This document shows positions 47,809 to 56,680 of a DNA stretch of 64,000 bases, piece after piece. The stretch spans positions 1-64,000 of the forward strand of contig NZ_RJTM01000109.1 of assembly GCF_003725735.1 (NCBI RefSeq), given 5' to 3'. The translations under genes and the position numbers were made by a program. The stretch comes from Sinomicrobium pectinilyticum (lineage in GTDB: Bacteria; Bacteroidota; Bacteroidia; Flavobacteriales; Flavobacteriaceae). Each line of letters opens with the position of its first letter. Position 1 is the first letter of the stretch. Below the pieces are notes generated by a model. That model saw only the letters and a program-made list of their open reading frames with translations. It did no database searches and was not told the origin of the DNA.

Positions 47809-49035
47809 TTATACGGTTTCTGCCTGAAAGTGTAGTTTTTCCAGATCTTTCCAGAAGTCCGGGTAGGATTTACTCACCACTTCAGCCTCTTCAATGACAA
47901 GCGGCACTTTCAGTCCCAGCGGGGCAAAGGCCATAGCCATACGGTGGTCGTTATATGTAGGAATAGCTACATTTTTGTTAATGGCCCCGGAAGGTTCAAG
48001 GAACAATTCGGCATCCGTTACTTTTATGGATGCGCCCAGTTTGGACAACTCGGTCTTCAGGGCTTCGAGCCTGTCTGTTTCTTTGATTTTCAGGGTATGC
48101 AGCCCTGTCAAATGGCACCCCAGTCCCATACCGAAACAGGTAACTGCTATGGTTTGGGCGATATCGGGGGCATTGGCGAGGTCAAAACGGATATCTCCTG
48201 CGGTATGGCGCCCCTTTTTCCGCAAGGTTACCGTATTTGCCTTAAAGGTGGTTTCTACACCAAAACTCTTATAGAGTTCTGCGAGTACACTATCGCCCTG
48301 GAGACTGGCTTTCTTGTAGGCGGAAAGGGATATTTCCGTTCCTTCCTCGCACATGGCTACAATACTGTAAAAATAGGATGCCGAACTCCAGTCCGACTCT
48401 ACCGTAAGAGTAATGGGGGCAACCTCTTCTTTCGGAAAGACCCTGATTGTGTTTCCTTCGAAAGAATATGTTACCCCGATCTCACCCAGCAGGGCGAGGG
48501 TCATTTTTATGTAAGGTACAGAGGTGATTTTTCCTTCCAGGGTAAGTTCGAGTCCGTTCTTCAGTGTAGGTGCGATCAGTAAAAGTGCGGAAATATACTG
48601 GCTGCTCACATTGGCCTGTAAAGACACCTTGTTTTTTTCCAGCCGCTTTCCCTTTATTTTCAGGGGCGGGTAACCTTCTTCCGCCACGTATGTTATTTCC
48701 GCACCGAGTTGTTTCAGGGCATCTACGAGTATTTTTATCGGTCGCTCTGTCATTCTCTTAGACCCGGTAAGGGTTACTTCCCGGCCTTCGCGGGTTGCAA
48801 AAAAAGCGGTGAGGAACCGCATGGCGGTACCGGCATGATGTATATCTGCTACTTCAGCACCGGAAGCCAGCGCTTTCTGCATGACACCGGAGTCGTCCGA
48901 ATTGGAAAGGTTCTCGATTTTTATCTGCGGATACAGGGCCTGTAACAGTAATAAGCGGTTGGATTCGCTTTTGGACCCGGTGATCCGTATGTCGCCATTG
49001 ATCCTGGTCCGGGGATTGGAAATTTTGATGTTCAT
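47809..49035 (-). CDS. aroA: 3-phosphoshikimate 1-carboxyvinyltransferase (EPSP synthase)
   Basis: AroA makes 5-enolpyruvylshikimate-3-phosphate from shikimate-3-phosphate and PEP. The 408-residue protein has the substrate-binding ITGSKSESNRLLLLQ near residue 17, HAGTAMRFLTAF near residue 65 and the late YNDHRMAMAFAPL with catalytic residues. It is somewhat shorter than E. coli AroA (427). It lies in the same transcription direction as the aromatic operon, after mazG. Confidence 0.95.
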   Translation of the reverse strand: MNIKISNPRTRINGDIRITGSKSESNRLLLLQALYPQIKIENLSNSDDSGVMQKALASGAEVADIHHAGTAMRFLTAFFATREGREVTLTGSKRMTERPIKILVDALKQLGAEITYVAEEGYPPLKIKGKRLEKNKVSLQANVSSQYISALLLIAPTLKNGLELTLEGKITSVPYIKMTLALLGEIGVTYSFEGNTIRVFPKEEVAPITLTVESDWSSASYFYSIVAMCEEGTEISLSAYKKASLQGDSVLAELYKSFGVETTFKANTVTLRKKGRHTAGDIRFDLANAPDIAQTIAVTCFGMGLGCHLTGLHTLKIKETDRLEALKTELSKLGASIKVTDAELFLEPSGAINKNVAIPTYNDHRMAMAFAPLGLKVPLVIEEAEVVSKSYPDFWKDLEKLHFQAETV

Positions 49036-49060
49036 TAGATTTTTCGACTATCTTTTCGGA

Positions 49061-49078
49061 AACGCACGGCCGTGCGTT
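49061..49078. repeat. Palindrome AACGCACGGCCGTGCGTT
   Basis: An 18-bp perfect palindrome followed by TTTT lies between mazG and aroA. It resembles the hairpin at 56638-56659 in layout (GCAC-GGCC-GTGC against CATAC-AGCC-GTATG), with complementary differences between arms. It may be a small dispersed palindromic element. Confidence 0.6.
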
Positions 49079-49095
49079 TTTACCTGGATTATAAT

Positions 49096-49428
49096 TTATT
49101 TTAATTTTTCATTGTTGTGATGGCGGTCGTGGTCGCGTCTGGTCTTTTTGTCCATCTTTTTGTCAAAGGCCGCCTGCAGGTCTATACCGGTCTGGTTGGC
49201 CAGGCAAAGGACCACAAAGACCACATCGGCGAGTTCTTCTCCCAGGTCTTTCTCCTTATCGCTTTCTTTCTCGCTCTGCTCTCCGTACCTCCTGGCTATA
49301 ATGCGGGCCACTTCTCCCACTTCTTCGGTAAGCTGGGCCATATTGGTCAATTCATTAAAATAACGTACTCCATGCTCTTTTATCCATGTATTTACTTCCT
49401 GTTGGGCGTTCTTTATATCCATGATCAT
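49096..49428 (-). CDS. MazG-type nucleotide pyrophosphohydrolase
   Basis: This 110-residue protein has the MazG metal-binding helices: LTEEVGEVARIIARR near residue 34 and EELADVVFVVLCLAN near residue 63. These E-x2-E and E-x2-D motifs bind Mg for hydrolysis of NTPs to NMP and pyrophosphate. It probably cleanses the nucleotide pool. The ATG at 49428 overlaps the stop codon of the upstream gene (ATGA), so coupled translation is likely; an ATG at 49422 is an alternative. Confidence 0.9.
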   Translation of the reverse strand: MIMDIKNAQQEVNTWIKEHGVRYFNELTNMAQLTEEVGEVARIIARRYGEQSEKESDKEKDLGEELADVVFVVLCLANQTGIDLQAAFDKKMDKKTRRDHDRHHNNEKLK

Positions 49429-51449
49429 ATTTTGGTTAACACTATTTTTTCTGTTTCTTTTTCCACAAGCTGTTTAAAAAATTCTTTGACGGCTCCGTAA
49501 TATACCGACGATACTATGGCGGAGTTCATTTCTGTCTGTACCATAACCTGTATGATATCTCCCGTCTCGTTTATATTAAACAGAAAGGAACCGAGATCAT
49601 CGGGTAACATCACCCTGGATGGCTCGGGGAGTATTTCTGTTTTATACCCGGAAGGGATACGGATATTGATAATGTATTTATCCGCCCAGGGATATGAAAA
49701 ATCTATGGGGTACTCCCGGTTATCCAGCTTAAACGGATTTTCTTCCGTAGCAAAGAATAACATAGGCGAAAGATACACTTTATCTGCTATACGGTCACAG
49801 GCATTTTCTTTGGAAAAGCTAAAAGTTTCTACTATGGGTTTGGTTATATCGTCTTTATTTTCCAGTTTGTACCCGGATATTTCCATGCCGTTATACGTAT
49901 TTTCGAGATTCTCGAGATATTCTTCTTCGTTTGCAGTATAGTATTTTTGGCGAAATGACAATGCGTGATGATCGGTAAACTGCTTTCTGATCCTCCCTTC
50001 TGCAATGCCATCTTCGGTAATATCATAATTTACGGATACGAGTTCTTTGGACATCTCTTTCGGGGTAAGGTCGATCTCTTCGGAGGAGCCGTCTTTTTGT
50101 ATCAGTCTTCCCATCCAGTTATGTGCCCTGGGAGGCAGCATACCGGGGGTACTGAACTTGGCAGTACCGTCGAGCAGTACGGTCCCGTTGTCCAGGGAAA
50201 CTGCACTGACTACATAATTAAACCCTTCGCGGGTGGGAAAGAGCGGGATGCCGTGCGACCGGGTACTCACCAGAACGGGATTGGCATCCAGCCCGGCATG
50301 ACGAAGCATAGCGGTAAGCATCAAATTGATTTCCGCCACATTGCCCGTTTTATCCTTGTACGCTTTTCGCACGCCATCATCGCAATAATAGCCGAAATAG
50401 CCGTTCCAGTTCATCCTGTTCTTCACATACCGGAAAATAATGCTGGTTTTCTGCAACGGATCGGAAACTCCTTCAAGAAGCGAATTGATGTCATTTTCAA
50501 AATAGCCCGTCTTCTTCACTTCACTTCCGAAGGCGGGGTTATCGTAAATGCTTTTGGCTACATCTGTCCAGGTTGTGGAGTAATAGTCGATGGGGGAATT
50601 AGGGAATTTTACGTATTGCAATTCGTATTTTATGGCCGACCTGTAATTATTGATATTGTTTACATAGGGCTCTTCTTTGAGTGCAGGCACATTTTCCAGG
50701 TCTATTTTGGAGACATTGGTGGTATAATCCACTTTATTGTTCTCGTATTTTGTCTGGGTCGAGGTAAATCCGCCACCGCCGGACCGTACTTTATTCGTAA
50801 AGTTAATGGACCCCCTCTTGGTTTCCGAAGCTATCTGAAAGGGATAGTATCCTTTCATCAACGGTTTGAAGACAAAATATTCCGGGCTTTCCACCTGTAC
50901 TTCTATTTTCCGTACCGGGACCTCATATTGCAGGGCTATTTCATCGATATTGGACAGGTAAGGAGAGGTTATGGTATAATCATACTCTACAACGGAACCC
51001 GGCCGGATATCCGGCATGGTGAATTTGGTACTACTCCAGTAGCGGGATTCTTTTTCATCAAAAATGTCACTCTTTTTCAGTTTTGTTTCTTCTATCTTTC
51101 CGTTGTTCAGGTTATAGGTAACGGCTTTCAGCGAAGTTACTTTTTCTTCATTTCCACCACCCGGGGTGTAATACATGATTTTTTTCGTGGCATGGTCAAA
51201 CCCTTCCTGGTTATAGAGTTTTATGCGTTCCTGTACATCCGTAATCAATACAAAACCGTTATTGCTGTCATAACGGTAATACACTCTTATTTTTTTATAT
51301 AATATGGCGGCATTGGCGGATGAATCCTGCGGGTAAACTTTTTCTTCCAGCTCTGCTTCGGATACTTTCCCAAACTTATAATTCTGGGCCAAAGTAAGGT
51401 TCAAAGGGAATATCCCCAGTAAAATCAGATAGAGTAAAATTCTTTTCAT
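49425..51449 (-). CDS. DUF3857/transglutaminase-like protein with degenerate active site
   Basis: This 674-residue exported protein has a signal peptide (residues 1-21) and an N-terminal DUF3857 domain (about 50-280). A transglutaminase-like core follows at about 300-420, then a C-terminal beta-rich DUF2569-like region. The core segment normally carrying the Cys reads KTGNVAEINLMLTAMLR, and the His position reads FNYVV, so two of the three catalytic residues are missing; the Asp (LLDGTAKF) remains. It is probably a binding or scaffold partner of the intact paralogue upstream. Confidence 0.85.
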   Translation of the reverse strand: MKRILLYLILLGIFPLNLTLAQNYKFGKVSEAELEEKVYPQDSSANAAILYKKIRVYYRYDSNNGFVLITDVQERIKLYNQEGFDHATKKIMYYTPGGGNEEKVTSLKAVTYNLNNGKIEETKLKKSDIFDEKESRYWSSTKFTMPDIRPGSVVEYDYTITSPYLSNIDEIALQYEVPVRKIEVQVESPEYFVFKPLMKGYYPFQIASETKRGSINFTNKVRSGGGGFTSTQTKYENNKVDYTTNVSKIDLENVPALKEEPYVNNINNYRSAIKYELQYVKFPNSPIDYYSTTWTDVAKSIYDNPAFGSEVKKTGYFENDINSLLEGVSDPLQKTSIIFRYVKNRMNWNGYFGYYCDDGVRKAYKDKTGNVAEINLMLTAMLRHAGLDANPVLVSTRSHGIPLFPTREGFNYVVSAVSLDNGTVLLDGTAKFSTPGMLPPRAHNWMGRLIQKDGSSEEIDLTPKEMSKELVSVNYDITEDGIAEGRIRKQFTDHHALSFRQKYYTANEEEYLENLENTYNGMEISGYKLENKDDITKPIVETFSFSKENACDRIADKVYLSPMLFFATEENPFKLDNREYPIDFSYPWADKYIINIRIPSGYKTEILPEPSRVMLPDDLGSFLFNINETGDIIQVMVQTEMNSAIVSSVYYGAVKEFFKQLVEKETEKIVLTKI

Positions 51450-51479
51450 ATCGGTGAGTTTTGTGTGTTTGTGCGGTGG

Positions 51480-53393
51480 TTACTGTTTTAACAATACTAC
51501 TTTCGACCGGTCCGTATGTGCCACTTCCTTCCGGAAATCCCTGTACGCGTCGTATTCTTCTTTAGGATATACCCCTTTGCGGACCATTAACTTTCTCCTG
51601 TATATAAGCACGTTATCGCCCGTTTGTTCTACTTCCATACTATACTCTCCGAAGGGGCTCTGCAGGGACACTTTTTCCGGAATGGCTTCTACCGCATATC
51701 CTTCCGGCAGGTTCACCTTAAATTCGTCTTCGTCCAAAAACCCCCTGCTGATCTCAAAAGGCAGTTTTCTGTTCCGGTAACGGTCCGGCACAAAATCATT
51801 ACGGTTGAATGCATTGATAACAAAGAGCAGCCTGTCTCCGCTTCCGGATGCATAACCGGAAGCTTCTACCTGTACCTCCTCGGTAAATTCCACGTTCTTC
51901 TTATTGTTTTTAAACCCGTACTTATTGACTTTGAGATTGTTTATTGTATTCCAGTACTGTTTGTATCTCTTGATAATGTCTTCGTCCGTTTGCCTGTCCA
52001 GGTATACCCTCCGGTCGTACTGAATGCCCCCGGTAACAATACTGAGGTCTCCGCGTAACATACCTTCTGTATCCAGGCTGTATTCGGCAAGGGTATGCTG
52101 GTAATTCTGCTCATTTATATATGCCGCTGTCTTCACGACTTCACCTCCTTCGGGCTTCATTACCAGGACCTCCCGGTCATCGGTAAAGTCTCCCGTAAAA
52201 CCAAAAGGGTGAACCTGGCTTGTACAATCGATCCAGACAAATTTATCATTGTCCGGAATGGCCAGGATGGCATGATTTCCCTGTGCCAGGGAGGCAAAAT
52301 CCGGTTCAAATCCTATTTTATCATCTCCGGCCTCTACATGCGTGTAATACGATTTCACCCCGGCAACTTCCAGAAGCCCTTTAGTATAATTGGATAATCC
52401 TTTACAGTCGCCGTACTTTACCTTATCTACTTCGGCAGCCATAATGGGCTGCAAACCGCCTATGCCCACCTGAACGCTGATATAGCGGGTATTGTCCTGT
52501 ACATATTTATACACAATCTCAGCCCGTTCCAGCGGATCTTCCACTCCTGCGACCAGAGCTTTTATTTTTGCTGCCGTAGTTTCGGGGATTTTGTCCCTGC
52601 CCTTCAGGAGATCTTCATACATCCAACGGCCCAGCTGCTCCCAGTTTTCAGCTTCCCCGTCATAACCGTTCAGATGAAATTTATCAATGGCAACCATTAA
52701 TTTCGGGGCCAGTTCCGCGAAAACAGGACTCAGGCTTTCCTCTTTTACCGCCTTTATGGATTTTCCGTGAAATTCGATCCCCTGCTGTGTTTCTTTCCTT
52801 TCGATCCCGTATTCTTCCAGGTGTTTTTCTTTAAACCTGGGACGGAACCGGTTTTTGTCATACTGCAAGCTATAACGGCTTTCTTCGGTACTCACATTAT
52901 AACCGTCCAGGAAATACCAGGAAGGGATAAGCCCGGTATTAGGCGTTTGCACTTCATAGGTAAATTCCATTGTATAGGGATAGGTGACGGGCACATAATC
53001 CAGATAAAGGACCCTATGGTCCGAATAGAGCGTCCCACGGATTACGGCACTGACATCTTTGAAGTCCTTTTTACGGAATTTGGCTATTTCTTTACCAAAA
53101 GCATCGAAAACCAATGCCCCGAGGCTTTTGACTTTTCTGCCGTTGTCATAACCTACGGAAGCCCGTACATAGCGATTCCCTTTTTTATTGAGTACGGTAA
53201 CGATCCGTTTCTGCCTGATCACCATATCCTTCTGCGACCGGATCTCTACCTGGTATTCATCCAGGCGAACTACAGCATCTGCATATTCGGTAAGTCCTTT
53301 GTCGAGTAACAGGGCCTGGTATTTATCGGCCTGTGCTTTTACGGTAAGTGAACAAGTGAAAAAACAAAGAAGAAAAAAAGCAGAGATATTCAT
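51480..53393 (-). CDS. DUF3857/transglutaminase-like protein with intact triad
   Basis: This 637-residue exported protein has a signal peptide (residues 1-21, ending VKAQ), DUF3857 (about 50-230) and a transglutaminase core (about 270-400). The likely catalytic triad is Cys in KYGDCKGLSNYTKGLL, His in GNHAILAI and Asp in WIDCTSQVHPFGF. The family is common in Bacteroidota, probably periplasmic, and its substrate is unknown. The gene lies 30 bp upstream of its degenerate paralogue, in the same operon. Confidence 0.88.
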   Translation of the reverse strand: MNISAFFLLCFFTCSLTVKAQADKYQALLLDKGLTEYADAVVRLDEYQVEIRSQKDMVIRQKRIVTVLNKKGNRYVRASVGYDNGRKVKSLGALVFDAFGKEIAKFRKKDFKDVSAVIRGTLYSDHRVLYLDYVPVTYPYTMEFTYEVQTPNTGLIPSWYFLDGYNVSTEESRYSLQYDKNRFRPRFKEKHLEEYGIERKETQQGIEFHGKSIKAVKEESLSPVFAELAPKLMVAIDKFHLNGYDGEAENWEQLGRWMYEDLLKGRDKIPETTAAKIKALVAGVEDPLERAEIVYKYVQDNTRYISVQVGIGGLQPIMAAEVDKVKYGDCKGLSNYTKGLLEVAGVKSYYTHVEAGDDKIGFEPDFASLAQGNHAILAIPDNDKFVWIDCTSQVHPFGFTGDFTDDREVLVMKPEGGEVVKTAAYINEQNYQHTLAEYSLDTEGMLRGDLSIVTGGIQYDRRVYLDRQTDEDIIKRYKQYWNTINNLKVNKYGFKNNKKNVEFTEEVQVEASGYASGSGDRLLFVINAFNRNDFVPDRYRNRKLPFEISRGFLDEDEFKVNLPEGYAVEAIPEKVSLQSPFGEYSMEVEQTGDNVLIYRRKLMVRKGVYPKEEYDAYRDFRKEVAHTDRSKVVLLKQ

Positions 53394-53577
53394 ATTGTCC
53401 CGGTGTCCTGTTTTGTTAATATTTTCTAAAAATAGAAAAATCGGGGGAGAGATTTATACGTTTTTCCGTAAAAGCATGGTTCTCTCCGGCAAAAAGCAGA
53501 AACCTCCTTCATCACCCGGAAAAATTATCTGCTTTTCTTAACCTTGCTCAGTATTTTCCGGTCAAGAGGGAAAAAAT

Positions 53578-54030
53578 TTATTCCCTGTTCCGGGTATCTA
53601 TGATAATGGTAACCGGGCCGTCATTGATAAGGCTCACTTTCATGTCAGCACCAAATTCTCCGGTCCCTATGTCCTTACCGGTGTCTTCTTTCATCTGCTT
53701 TATAAAATTCTCGTACAGGGGAATGGAAATCTCAGGTCTGGCAGCTTTGATATAGGAAGGACGGTTGCCCTTTCTGGTAGAAGCATGAAGTGTAAACTGG
53801 CTTACCACAATGATATCTCCGCCGGTTTCCAGAACAGACCTGTTCATCACCCCGTTTTCATCGTTAAAAATGCGAAGGTTGGCTATTTTTCGCGACAACC
53901 AGATAACATCTTCTGCGGTATCCGCATTTTCCACACCCAGCAGGATGAGGAGCCCGTCTTTTACCGATGATTTTATTTTGTCTTCTATGGTAACGCTTGC
54001 TTCTTTTACACGTTGTATTACTGCACGCAT
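53578..54030 (-). CDS. dtd: D-aminoacyl-tRNA deacylase
   Basis: DTD hydrolyses D-aminoacyl-tRNAs (and Gly-tRNA-Ala), protecting translation from wrong chirality. The 150-residue protein has the active-site motif VVSQFTLHASTRKGNRPS near residue 76 and the Gly-cisPro motif in LINDGPVTIIID near residue 133. Length and start are standard. Confidence 0.97.
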   Translation of the reverse strand: MRAVIQRVKEASVTIEDKIKSSVKDGLLILLGVENADTAEDVIWLSRKIANLRIFNDENGVMNRSVLETGGDIIVVSQFTLHASTRKGNRPSYIKAARPEISIPLYENFIKQMKEDTGKDIGTGEFGADMKVSLINDGPVTIIIDTRNRE

Positions 54031-54100
54031 ATTAATATTCTTAAAAAATGTTATTCATTACGTGCCGGATCAGGGCAAACACGTCATAAAATTATAAATA

Positions 54101-54148
54101 GTTACAGGTTGCAGGTCACAAGTTTCAAATTACAGGTTACAGGTTGCA
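54101..54148. repeat. Short tandem repeats (GTTACAGG type), locus C
   Basis: Imperfect 7-bp units (GTTACAG, GTTGCAG, GTCACAA, GTTTCAA) lie between dtd and rsgA, 11 bp before hairpin copy C. Confidence 0.8.
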
Positions 54149-54158
54149 ATAAAGCGGA

Positions 54159-54202
54159 GGTGGCTGAGTGTTCCGGCTCCGCCGGAATGTATCGAAGCCA
54201 CC
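54159..54202. repeat. GGTGGCTGAGTG nested-hairpin element, copy C
   Basis: The outer stem is GGTGGCT / AGCCACC and the inner hairpin TTCCGGC-TCC-GCCGGAA. Compared with copy A, two inner base pairs change from C-G to T-A on both arms. The copies therefore vary while keeping the fold. Confidence 0.88.
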
Positions 54203-54344
54203 GGCCACGAAATCTCCCGGTCATCCTTATAATCCCGATCCTCTCATTCCCAAAATTCTTTTACCCTATGGTCGCATTCTCACTTTCTCACATTCTCAGA
54301 TCCTGTGCATGATGTGCTGCTTTCTGTACCGGATCAGGAACTGC

Positions 54345-55319
54345 TTAGGTCTTATCCTCTTCTCCGTAAATGTCGGTACGGTAGTTTTCATCTTCTCCTT
54401 CCAGTATCTGAAGGTAGCTTTTATACCTGCTCCAGGGAATTTCACCGTCTTCCAGGGCTTGTTTTACGGCGCAATGCGGCTCGTCTACATGCAGGCAATT
54501 GTTAAACCTGCACTCTCCTTTTCTGGCAAAAAACTCGGGAAAATAATCGCCTATCTCTTCTTTTTCCATATCTATGATACCAAACCCCTTAATTCCCGGG
54601 GTGTCTATAATCCTGGCATCGAAACCGAGATCGAACATTTCGGCAAACGTCGTGGTATGCTGTCCTTGCTTATGTTGTCCGGAAATTTCGGCGGTTTTCA
54701 GGTTCAGCCTTGGTTCAATAGCATTGACCAGGGTGGATTTACCTACACCGGAATGCCCGGAAAACATGCTTACTTTTCCCTGCATCCGCTCTTTTACCTT
54801 ATCTATGTTTTTCCCATTCAGGGCAGATACGCCTATACATTCGTAACCTACCTGGCGGTACATGGCCGCAAGATATTTTACTTCCAGGAGTTCTTCCTCA
54901 TTGTACTGATCGGCTTTATTGAAAAGCAATATGGCTTCGATGTCATATGCCTCGGCCGTAACAAGAAAACGGTCGATAAAAGTGGTTAATGTCAGTGGGT
55001 TTTTCAGGGTCACCAGCAAAAATACCTGGTCGATATTTGCGGCTATGATGTGTTTTTGTTTGGACAGGTTGACAGATTTACGCACAATGTAATTCCTCCG
55101 GTCGTGAATATGCGCAATGATCCCCGTACCGGCATCCCGATAACTATCGGAACCGTCTGTTTCCGGTTCAAAATCCACCACATCGCCCACGGCAACGGGA
55201 TTGGTACTTTTTATTCCCTTGATACGGAATTTCCCTTTGATCCTGCAATCGAACACCTGTCCGTCGTCGGTCTTGACCGTGTACCAGCTTCCGGTAGATT
55301 TGTAGACTGTTCCTGTCAT
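54345..55319 (-). CDS. rsgA: Ribosome small-subunit GTPase RsgA
   Basis: RsgA is a circularly permuted GTPase that matures and releases the 30S subunit. The 324-residue protein has an N-terminal OB domain, then the permuted motifs FNKADQ (G4), SGHSGVGKSTLVNAI (G1) and DTPGIKGF (G3). The C-terminal zinc knuckle reads CRFNNCLHVDEPHC. It lies between dtd and the aromatic genes. Confidence 0.96.
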   Translation of the reverse strand: MTGTVYKSTGSWYTVKTDDGQVFDCRIKGKFRIKGIKSTNPVAVGDVVDFEPETDGSDSYRDAGTGIIAHIHDRRNYIVRKSVNLSKQKHIIAANIDQVFLLVTLKNPLTLTTFIDRFLVTAEAYDIEAILLFNKADQYNEEELLEVKYLAAMYRQVGYECIGVSALNGKNIDKVKERMQGKVSMFSGHSGVGKSTLVNAIEPRLNLKTAEISGQHKQGQHTTTFAEMFDLGFDARIIDTPGIKGFGIIDMEKEEIGDYFPEFFARKGECRFNNCLHVDEPHCAVKQALEDGEIPWSRYKSYLQILEGEDENYRTDIYGEEDKT

Positions 55320-55481
55320 AGGCTAAAAAGAAGTGCCCGGAAAAACAATATTACCGTTTCTGCCGCCCGTACGATCGTATCGGGTTACAGCGAACCGGAT
55401 TTTCCCTTCCGGACACTCCCGGAATATTAATTGCGAAAAATTTGTTTTAGTACATCACAAAAATCTGTACAGTTTACAAAT

Positions 55482-56564
55482 TTACGCTTTTAATATCTTT
55501 TCCTGGTGATTAATAGACTCCTGGTGGATAGCCTTGAACATTTTCAGGATAAATTCCTCGCTCAATCCTCTTTCCTGTCCTTCGAGTATCATCCTTCCCA
55601 GAATTTCGTTCCATCGTTTGCTTTGCAGAACGGCAACGTTCTTCTGTTTTTTCAGGGCCCCTATCTCATCGGATATTTTCATTCGCTTCCCGAGCGTATC
55701 GATAAGGCCATTGTCTATAACATCTATTTGTGCGCGGAGCATTCCCAGTTTGTTGTTGTACTCGGCTTCCGCATCACTTTCTTTTCTTATTTTAAGGTCC
55801 TGCATGATCTGAACAAGCCTTTGGGGAGTAACCTGTTGCGATGCATCACTCCATGCATTGTCCGGATCGTTGTGGGTTTCTATCATCAACCCGTCATAAT
55901 TCAGGTCCAGGGCGGTCTGTGCCACATCAAAGATCATGTCTCGTTTACCGGTGATATGCGACGGGTCGCAGATAAGGGGAAGATCCGGAAACCTGTTTTG
56001 TAATTCGATAGCCAGCTGCCACTCGGGAATATTCCTGTACTTGGTTTTTTCGTAGGTAGAGAACCCCCTGTGGATAACACCGAGTTTCTTAATATCGGAA
56101 GAGTACAGGCGCTCTATACCTCCGAGCCACAAAGACAGGTCCGGGTTTACGGGGTTTTTTACCAGCACTACCTTATCTGTCCCTTTAAGGGCGTCGGCTA
56201 TTTCCTGAACGATAAAAGGACTTACGGTAGATCTTGCGCCTATCCACAACAGGTCGATATCGTGCTCCAGGGCCAGTTTTACGTGGGCTGCATTGGCCAC
56301 TTCCGTTGCCGTGAGCATCCCGGTCTCTTCCTTGGCTTTTTGTAACCATTTTAGCCCTAATGCTCCTACCCCTTCAAAATTGCCGGGACGTGTACGCGGC
56401 TTCCATATTCCGGCACGAAAATAAGTAACATCGGTATCTTTCAGCTCATGCGCTATTTTCAACACCTGTTCTTCTGTTTCGGCACTACAGGGGCCGGCAA
56501 TTACCAGAGGGTGGTCCAATTGCAGGTCGTTCAGCCATCCCCTCATCTCTTTCGAATTTTCCAT
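55482..56564 (-). CDS. Bifunctional DAHP synthase / chorismate mutase
   Basis: This 360-residue fusion has a DAHP synthase domain (about residues 1-260; AGPCSAETEEQ, FRAGIWKPRTRPGNFEG, CDPSHITGKRDMI). A type II chorismate mutase domain follows at about 270-355 (MLRAQIDVIDNGLIDTLGKRMKISDEIG with its catalytic Arg/Lys). It commits erythrose-4-P and PEP to the shikimate route and converts chorismate to prephenate. The fused mutase commonly makes the synthase sensitive to prephenate or chorismate. It is the fourth gene after the Phe leader. Confidence 0.95.
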   Translation of the reverse strand: MENSKEMRGWLNDLQLDHPLVIAGPCSAETEEQVLKIAHELKDTDVTYFRAGIWKPRTRPGNFEGVGALGLKWLQKAKEETGMLTATEVANAAHVKLALEHDIDLLWIGARSTVSPFIVQEIADALKGTDKVVLVKNPVNPDLSLWLGGIERLYSSDIKKLGVIHRGFSTYEKTKYRNIPEWQLAIELQNRFPDLPLICDPSHITGKRDMIFDVAQTALDLNYDGLMIETHNDPDNAWSDASQQVTPQRLVQIMQDLKIRKESDAEAEYNNKLGMLRAQIDVIDNGLIDTLGKRMKISDEIGALKKQKNVAVLQSKRWNEILGRMILEGQERGLSEEFILKMFKAIHQESINHQEKILKA

Positions 56565-56637
56565 GATCTTTTTTAATTTGTAAATTCCAGTTTTGGTTCT
56601 TTATTTTTTTATTATAAACATTCCTTATTTTTTTACT

Positions 56638-56680
56638 GAGACATACAGCCGTATGTCTCTACGGGATATGGATATCCCGT
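56638..56680. repeat. Two adjacent perfect hairpins between tyrA and the DAHP synthase gene
   Basis: GAGACATAC / GTATGTCTC (56638-56659, 4-nt loop) and ACGGGATAT / ATATCCCGT (56661-56680, 2-nt centre) are both perfect. The second overlaps the tyrA stop codon. Neither has a T run in the minus direction, so they are more likely RNA-stability or repeat elements than terminators. Confidence 0.7.
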
